Assembly (NCBI RefSeq): GCF_000718255.1
Contig: NZ_JOFJ01000003.1
Coordinates: forward strand, 62,001 to 126,000
From: Spirillospora albida
GTDB taxonomy: Bacteria > Actinomycetota > Actinomycetes > Streptosporangiales > Streptosporangiaceae
Direction of reading: 5' to 3'
Length of the DNA: 64,000 nt
A model generated the notes under the pieces. The model saw only the letters and a list, made by a program, of their open reading frames with translations, was not told the origin of the DNA and searched no databases. Positions 59,877 through 64,000 of this stretch are shown piece after piece. Numbering within the stretch: the first letter of the stretch is position 1; each line of letters starts with the position of its first letter. A program made the position numbers and the translations under genes.

Positions 59877-59882
59877 AGCGTA
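59877..59882 (-). promoter_or_regulatory. -10 element, leaderless promoter of rnhB
   Basis: TACGCT on the minus strand sits 7 nt before ATG 59869. Confidence 0.5.
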
Positions 59883-60301
59883 CGTCGCGCGACCGCCCCC
59901 CGCCTCCCGAACGCCCCCGGTCGCGAAATGTCCCCGATCACCGCCATGGCCACCCCGGCAGCGCCATCCGGCGTCCTTTCACGCGACCGCCCGCCGCCCG
60001 CCCCTCGACGGCCTCACCACGCAGTCCCAACCCGATGACGCCGAGGGCAGGCCCCCGACCACCGCACCACCACCGATCACAACCCACCGCAGAGTCCGAA
60101 GGAGACACCCCGGCCGTCGGCGCCGGTTCGGCTCTGCGTCGTGGACGTCGCGGCCACATCGGTGCTGCCGTCCACCTCGGTCTCGCGTACGGGACGTTTG
60201 TGGTGGCGCTGGGGACGAAAGGCCGCGGGCAGCCGAGCCGGGCTCGGCTGACCCTGGATGCGGCAGGGAACCGAGAAGACCGCTATGGAGGGGAGCCGGG
60301 C
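59883..60301. other. Gap between rnhB and the small membrane protein
   Basis: About 420 bp with no supported gene. Long frames here are Pro/Arg-rich shadows. The promoter of the 27-aa ORF must lie near its right end. Confidence 0.35.
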
Positions 60302-60385
60302 ATGGACTGGCCGACCGCAGTGGTGATCGTGTCCATCGTCTTCGCGCTGACCGCCGTCATCACCACCTACCTCAGCCGGAAGTGA
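60302..60385 (+). CDS. 27-residue single-span membrane protein
   Basis: 27 codons from ATG 60302, preceded 8 nt upstream by GGAGGGG. The sequence MDWPTAVVIVSIVFALTAVI plus a TTYLSRK tail has one transmembrane helix with acidic N-terminal and basic C-terminal ends, as in small inner-membrane proteins with the C-terminus inside. The strong ribosome-binding site and helix pattern argue it is real. It is convergent with lepB and followed by a strong shared terminator. Function unknown. Confidence 0.65.
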   Translation: MDWPTAVVIVSIVFALTAVITTYLSRK

Positions 60386-60422
60386 CCTTCGGGTGGCAAG
60401 GCCGACCGCAGCCGCCAGCGGA

Positions 60423-60461
60423 CCTGGCACCTCGGGGCGCTCACCGCCCCGAGGTGCCAGG
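60423..60461. terminator. Terminator after lepB and the 27-aa gene
   Basis: A perfect 17-bp stem (60423-60439 with 60445-60461) and 5-nt loop lie between the convergent stops at 60385 and 60469. One of the strongest hairpins in the window; it can serve both strands. Confidence 0.8.
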
Positions 60462-60468
60462 GTTCGCG

Positions 60469-61401
60469 TCAGGGGGCTTGGCTCTGCTGGCCGCGGTTCC
60501 TGCGGCGCAGGAGGTAGGCGAGCGGCAGGGTGACGGCGACGCCCAGGGCCGCCGGGGCGGCGGGGGTCGTGGCGGCGGCCGCCTTGAGGGCCGGCTGCTC
60601 GAACGTCCCCGGGATCGAGAGCCAGTCGAGGCGGTTCAGCGGCCAGACGATCACGAAGGCGCGGCCGATCACCCGGTCGACGGGGATGGTGCCGCCGCCC
60701 GGGTCGCCGCGGTGCGAGCGCGAGTCGTAGGAGAGCTCCCGGTGATCGCCCATCACCCAGAGCTGGCCCGCCTTCACCTTGACGTCGAAGTGGTCGTTGG
60801 ACGGCTTGTTCTGCTCGTTCGTGACCGGGTCGGTGTAGAGGTACGCGGTCTCGTCGAGCGGGACGCCGTTGACGGTGACCCGGCTCTTGGCGTCGCAGCA
60901 CTTCACATGGTCGCCGGGGATTCCGATGACGCGCTTGATGTAGTCCTTCTCGTTGGGCGCCACACCGAAGGCTGTGCCGATGGCGCGCATCGCCTTCGCG
61001 AGGGGGTTGCCCGGCTCGGACACCTGGGTCTCCGGGTCCCACGAGTCCAGGCCGTTGAAGACGACGATGTCGCCTCGGGCGATGTCGCGGGTGTGGTAGA
61101 CGAGCTTGTTCACCAGGACCCGGTCGCCCACCTGAAGGGTGTTCTGCATCGACCCGGAGGGGATGTAGAACGCCTGCACCGCGAACGCCTTGATGACGAG
61201 GGCCAGCACGACGGCGACGATGATGAGGATGGGCAGTTCCTTCCAGAACGACCCCTGCTTCTTCTTCGCTTCGCCCGCCTCGCCCGTTTCGGCCGGCGAA
61301 TCGTCGCCCGTGTCCGGATCGGACGTCACGGCCTGGTCGTCTGCGGGCACCGCGCCCTCGGCCTCGGGTCGCACGTCTCTCCGATCGTCCTCGTCATTCA
61401 T
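60469..61401 (-). CDS. lepB: Signal peptidase I
   Basis: 310 aa. An acidic N-terminal 50 residues (cytosolic), TM1 (LPILIIVAVVLALVIKAFAV), catalytic Ser84 in YIPSGSMQNTL and Lys156 in YIKRVIGIPGD, GELWVMGD-like box (GQLWVMGDHRELSYDSR), and a second TM near the C-terminus (ALGVAVTLPLAYLL). Cleaves signal peptides on the outer face. A single copy here, whereas Streptomyces has several in tandem at this place. TAGGCT 9 nt upstream suggests a very short or absent leader. Confidence 0.97.
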   Translation of the reverse strand: MNDEDDRRDVRPEAEGAVPADDQAVTSDPDTGDDSPAETGEAGEAKKKQGSFWKELPILIIVAVVLALVIKAFAVQAFYIPSGSMQNTLQVGDRVLVNKLVYHTRDIARGDIVVFNGLDSWDPETQVSEPGNPLAKAMRAIGTAFGVAPNEKDYIKRVIGIPGDHVKCCDAKSRVTVNGVPLDETAYLYTDPVTNEQNKPSNDHFDVKVKAGQLWVMGDHRELSYDSRSHRGDPGGGTIPVDRVIGRAFVIVWPLNRLDWLSIPGTFEQPALKAAAATTPAAPAALGVAVTLPLAYLLRRRNRGQQSQAP

Positions 61402-61492
61402 CAGAGCGAAAGCCTAGCGGCGCCCGGGCCCGAGAGCCCCGTCCACACGCGTGTCGGCGACGGCCGTTGCAGCAGGGCCGGTACGAAACGGG

Positions 61493-61530
61493 CAACGCCC
61501 CGGTGACCGCGTACGGTTCCCGGGGCGTTG
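61493..61530 (-). terminator. Terminator after rplS
   Basis: CAACGCCCCG (61493-61502) pairs with CGGGGCGTTG (61521-61530), 18-nt loop, 13 nt beyond the rplS stop. It separates the ribosomal operon from lepB. Confidence 0.7.
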
Positions 61531-61543
61531 CGGAGCTCTGGGC

Positions 61544-61894
61544 TCAGAAGTCGCGCTTCTCCTTGATGCGGGCGGCCTTGCCCCGCAGGTTGCGCAGGTA
61601 GTAGAGCTTGGCGCGGCGGACGTCACCGCGGGTGACGACCTCGATCTTCTCGATCGACGGGCTGTTCAGCGGGAAGGTCCGCTCGACGCCGACGCTGTAG
61701 CTCACCTTGCGGACGGTGAAGGTCTCGCGGGCGCCGCCGCCCTGCCGCCGGATCACCACGCCCTGGAAGACCTGGATACGGCTCCGGTTGCCTTCCGTGA
61801 CGCGGACGTGCACCTTGAGCGTGTCACCCGGACGGAAGTCCGGCACGTCGGCGCGCATCGCGGCCTTCTCGATCTCCTGGATCAGGGTGTGCAT
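61544..61894 (-). CDS. rplS: 50S ribosomal protein L19
   Basis: 116 aa. Start MHTLIQEIEKAAMR, then FRPGDTLKVHVRVTEGNRSR, IQVFQGVVIRRQG, FTVRKVSYSVGVERTFPLNS and KLYYLRNLRGKAARIKEKRD. Located at the 30S/50S interface. Last gene of rpsP-khpA-rimM-trmD-rplS, followed by a terminator. Confidence 0.98.
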   Translation of the reverse strand: MHTLIQEIEKAAMRADVPDFRPGDTLKVHVRVTEGNRSRIQVFQGVVIRRQGGGARETFTVRKVSYSVGVERTFPLNSPSIEKIEVVTRGDVRRAKLYYLRNLRGKAARIKEKRDF

Positions 61895-62017
61895 CGCAGC
61901 GGTTCCTCATGGTCGGACGCGTGCGTCGAGAGGCCCCGGAAAAAGCGTGTGGGGGCGTCGCGCCGCGGAAAGTGTGGTCTTCTCTGAGCGCCGCGCGTCC
62001 GAGCGCACGGCGACGCT

Positions 62018-62800
62018 CTAGTCTGCCATACCTTCGCCGTCAACCGGACAACCGGCCTCCCGCAGCACTTCGCGATCATGCTTGTCGAGGGCCTCCGGGT
62101 CGAGCCGGCCGAGCAGCTCGGGCCGGTGCCGCGCGGTCCGCAGCAGCGCCTGGTCGCGCCGCCACCGCGCGATCGCGCCGTGGTGCCCCGAGAGCAGGAC
62201 GTCCGGGACGGCCCGTTCCCGCCACACCGGCGGCTTCGTGTAGACGGGGCCTTCCAGCAGCGATTCCATCGCCCCGGGGGCGAAGGAGTCGTCGGCGACG
62301 GAGTCGGCGTTGCCGAGGACGCCCGGCAGGAGCCGTCCGATGGCTTCGACCATGACGAGCACGGCGACCTCGCCGCCGGCGAGCACGAAGTCGCCGAGAC
62401 TCACCTCGTCGACCGGCATCCGGGTTCGGGCCTCCTCGGCGACCCGCGAGTCGATGCCCTCGTACCGCCCGCAGGCGAACAGCAGCCACGGCTCGGCGGC
62501 GTACGCGGCGGCGAGCGCCTGCGTGAACGGCCGCCCGCTCGGGGTCGGCACGATCATGCGGGGCGCGGCCCCGGGCGGGGCGACCGCGTCGAGGGCCTCC
62601 CCCCACGGCTCCGGCTTCATCACCATGCCCGGCCCGCCGCCGTACGGGGTGTCGTCGACGGTGCGGTGCCGGTCGTGCGTCCAGTCCCGCAGGTCGTGGA
62701 CGCGCACGTCCAGCAGCCCGGCCTTGCGCGCCTTGCCGAGCAGCGACACGTCCAGCGGGGCGAAGTACTCAGGGAAGATCGTGATGATGTCGAGTCTCAT
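62018..62800 (-). CDS. trmD: tRNA (guanine-37-N1)-methyltransferase
   Basis: 260 aa. SPOUT-fold methyltransferase: MRLDIITIFPEYFAPLDVSL, HDLRDWTHDRHRTVDDTPYG, GGPGMVMKPEPWGEAL, ACGRYEGIDSRV, and DFVLAGGEVAVLVMVEAI with the knot. Prevents frameshifting by modifying G37. Overlaps the rimM stop by 4 nt. Confidence 0.98.
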   Translation of the reverse strand: MRLDIITIFPEYFAPLDVSLLGKARKAGLLDVRVHDLRDWTHDRHRTVDDTPYGGGPGMVMKPEPWGEALDAVAPPGAAPRMIVPTPSGRPFTQALAAAYAAEPWLLFACGRYEGIDSRVAEEARTRMPVDEVSLGDFVLAGGEVAVLVMVEAIGRLLPGVLGNADSVADDSFAPGAMESLLEGPVYTKPPVWRERAVPDVLLSGHHGAIARWRRDQALLRTARHRPELLGRLDPEALDKHDREVLREAGCPVDGEGMAD

Positions 62801-63309
62801 GGGCCGTCGAGGAGTCCGGGGGGCGGGTCGATCACGAGACGGCCGCCGGTGACGTCGACCTCGGGGACGAGCGCCGCCACGAACGGGACGAGCCGGTCGC
62901 CGCCGGGGCCGCGCACGACGAGGAGGTCCTGGCCGTGGTGGAGGATGTCGGCGATCTCACCGACCGCGGTGCCGTCGGTGGTGACCACCGCGAGCCCGAT
63001 GAGCTCCTGGTCGTGGAAGTCGTCCGGATCAGCGGAGGGGGTGATGTCCGCCGCGTCGACGACGAGCCAGGTGCCCCGCAGCCGCTCCGCCGCCGTGCGG
63101 TCGTCGATTCCGGCGAACCGGGCGAGGAGGCGGCCGGAATGCCAGCGGACGCGCTCGATGGTGAGGGGCCCGGCGGTCGCGGGGTCGGTGGCGATGACCG
63201 TCCCGGCGGCGAACCGCGCGTCCGGCTCGTCGGTGCGGACGTCGATCGCGATCTCACCCCGGATCCCGTGCGGGCGGCCGACGCGCCCGACCACGAGCTG
63301 ATCGGTCAT
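62797..63309 (-). CDS. rimM: 16S rRNA processing protein RimM
   Basis: 170 aa from ATG 63309. N-terminal RimM domain (LVVGRVGRPHGIRGEIAIDV, LAVVTTDGTAVGEI) and a PRC-barrel C-terminal part (DLLVVRGPGGDRLVPFVAA). Assists 30S maturation, binding S19. Preceded by two hairpins that separate it from khpA. Confidence 0.96.
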   Translation of the reverse strand: MTDQLVVGRVGRPHGIRGEIAIDVRTDEPDARFAAGTVIATDPATAGPLTIERVRWHSGRLLARFAGIDDRTAAERLRGTWLVVDAADITPSADPDDFHDQELIGLAVVTTDGTAVGEIADILHHGQDLLVVRGPGGDRLVPFVAALVPEVDVTGGRLVIDPPPGLLDGP

Positions 63310-63372
63310 CGCGCGGCTCCGGGACCCGCCGCGGGGGCGGAGGCGTGGAGGTGTGAGGGGGTGGAGCTGAGG

Positions 63373-63418
63373 CCCGCATGACCGGGGGCGGCAGCGGCCG
63401 GCCGGCCGGTCATGCGGG
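63373..63418 (-). terminator. Hairpin in the khpA-rimM gap (rimM-proximal)
   Basis: CCCGCATGACCGG (63373-63385) pairs perfectly with CCGGTCATGCGGG (63406-63418) around a 20-nt loop. Confidence 0.6.
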
Positions 63419-63425
63419 TGCGGCC

Positions 63426-63463
63426 GAGTGGGCCCCGGCATGCGGGATGCCGGAGTCCCACTC
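63426..63463 (-). terminator. Hairpin directly after khpA
   Basis: GAGTGGG/CCCACTC (63426-63432 with 63457-63463) encloses CCGGCAT/ATGCCGG (63435-63441 with 63447-63453). It begins at the khpA stop codon. With the next hairpin it may attenuate rimM-trmD-rplS relative to rpsP-khpA. Confidence 0.6.
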
Positions 63464-63704
63464 AGCGAACCTCGTTGACGTCGAGCAGGTCCACCCGCAC
63501 GTAGCGGCCCCCGGAGAGGGCGCTGATCACGGTGCGGAGGGCCTTGGCGGTACGACCGCTGCGGCCGATGACCTTGCCGAGGTCCTCGGGGTGCACGCGC
63601 ACCTCCAGGACCCGGCCGCCCCTGATCCGGCGGGCGCGCACCCGGACGTCGTCCGGGTACTCGACGATCCCGCGGACCAGGTGCTCGAGCGCTTCTTCGA
63701 GCAC
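63462..63704 (-). CDS. khpA: KH domain RNA-binding protein
   Basis: 80 aa from GTG 63704. Small single KH domain protein: LEEALEHLVRGIVEYPDDV, then the GXXG loop in EDLGKVIGRSGRTAKALRTV. Standard neighbour of rpsP. Binds RNA, probably with KhpB/Jag. It starts one base after the rpsP stop. Confidence 0.97.
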   Translation of the reverse strand: MLEEALEHLVRGIVEYPDDVRVRARRIRGGRVLEVRVHPEDLGKVIGRSGRTAKALRTVISALSGGRYVRVDLLDVNEVR

Positions 63705-63705
63705 G

Positions 63706-64000
63706 TCAGTCCTCGCTCTTGGCTTCGGTCTCGGTGGCCTTCGCCTCGGACTTCTTCGGCTCGGCCTTCTTCTTGGCCTTGGTCGCGGCGACGTCGGCCT
63801 CGGCGTCGCCCAGCGACTCCTTGACGGCGGCCTCGAAGGCGGCCTTCTTGTCGGCCTTCGGCTCGGCGACCCTGAGGGTGCCCTCGGCACCCGGCTCGCC
63901 CTTGAACTTCTGCCAGTCGCCGGTGATCTTCAGCAGGTTGAGGACGGGCTCGGTCGGCTGCGCGCCGACGCCGAGCCAGTACTGCGCGCGCTCGGAGTCG
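63706..64000 (-). CDS. rpsP: 30S ribosomal protein S16 (partial, 3' end)
   Basis: 97 codons plus stop of the C-terminal part; the start is beyond the window. SERAQYWLGVGAQPTEPVLN then LLKITGDWQKFKGEPGAEGT is the S16 core end. A Lys/Glu/Ala-rich tail (AAFEAAVKESLGDAEADVAA, KKKAEPKKSEAKATETEAKS) extends well beyond the 80-90 residues of typical S16, as in several actinobacteria. First gene of the rpsP-khpA-rimM-trmD-rplS run. Confidence 0.95.
   Translation of the reverse strand, partial: DSERAQYWLGVGAQPTEPVLNLLKITGDWQKFKGEPGAEGTLRVAEPKADKKAAFEAAVKESLGDAEADVAATKAKKKAEPKKSEAKATETEAKSED

Noticed and set aside
59261..60301. Long plus-strand frame reading into the 27-aa membrane protein
   Set aside because: It runs antisense through rnhB; only the terminal 27 codons have a ribosome-binding site and protein-like character.

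Overview
The window is very GC-rich actinobacterial chromosome. Its gene content (PknG, PucR and Lrp regulators, three TAP-like secreted hydrolases, DUF2469, DivIVA-repeat protein, dxr/ispG) fits a filamentous actinomycete, probably Thermomonosporaceae (Actinomadura-like). The family is inferred from protein flavour only. I see no rRNA, tRNA, CRISPR array, insertion sequence or prophage.

Layout. 1-12.4 kb: 5' part of a secreted S8 protease, a HTH regulator, a DUF4081 GNAT protein, three paralogous secreted TAP-like alpha/beta hydrolases, ispG and dxr of the MEP isoprenoid pathway, a small CXXC protein, and an orphan PotD-like lipoprotein. 12.7-23.3 kb: a membrane protein, an aminotransferase-mmsA operon divergent from its PucR regulator, an alpha/beta hydrolase with a YbdK-type glutamate-cysteine ligase, a TrmB regulator and an acyltransferase. 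23.3-34.8 kb: a domain-only WYL protein divergent from a tightly coupled signalling operon (coiled coil, PknG-like kinase, PP2C phosphatase, VWA, FHA, GlnX-like membrane sensor), then a membrane-anchored coiled-coil protein and a PH-domain protein. 34.8-42.4 kb: a polyamine uptake and oxidation operon (aldehyde dehydrogenase, potA, potD, potB, potC, FAD oxidoreductase) divergent from an Lrp regulator. 42.5-49 kb: mixed small genes (RHH protein, HIT, two-gene ABC exporter, DUF1963, DivIVA-repeat protein, rlmN, SUFU-domain protein). 49-64 kb: the conserved translation/envelope block cdsA-frr-pyrH-tsf-rpsB, M23, xerC, yraN-yifB-dprA, DUF2469-rnhB, lepB, rplS-trmD-rimM-khpA-rpsP, the last cut by the window end.

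How it fits together. The best candidate for an underexplored system is the PknG-PP2C-VWA-FHA-GlnX-like operon at 24.0-32.3 kb. It is a kinase, phosphatase, von Willebrand domain and phosphothreonine reader, three of them carrying zinc-ribbon modules, attached to a two-sensor membrane protein and lacking the GlnH binding protein. Rearrangements against familiar actinobacterial synteny stand out. The rseP/rip1 gene is missing between dxr and ispG, three hydrolases separate ispG from its GNAT neighbour, and yraN-yifB-dprA is inverted in place. At least nine genes have a TANNNT -10 element exactly 6-7 nt before the start codon, so they are probably leaderless.
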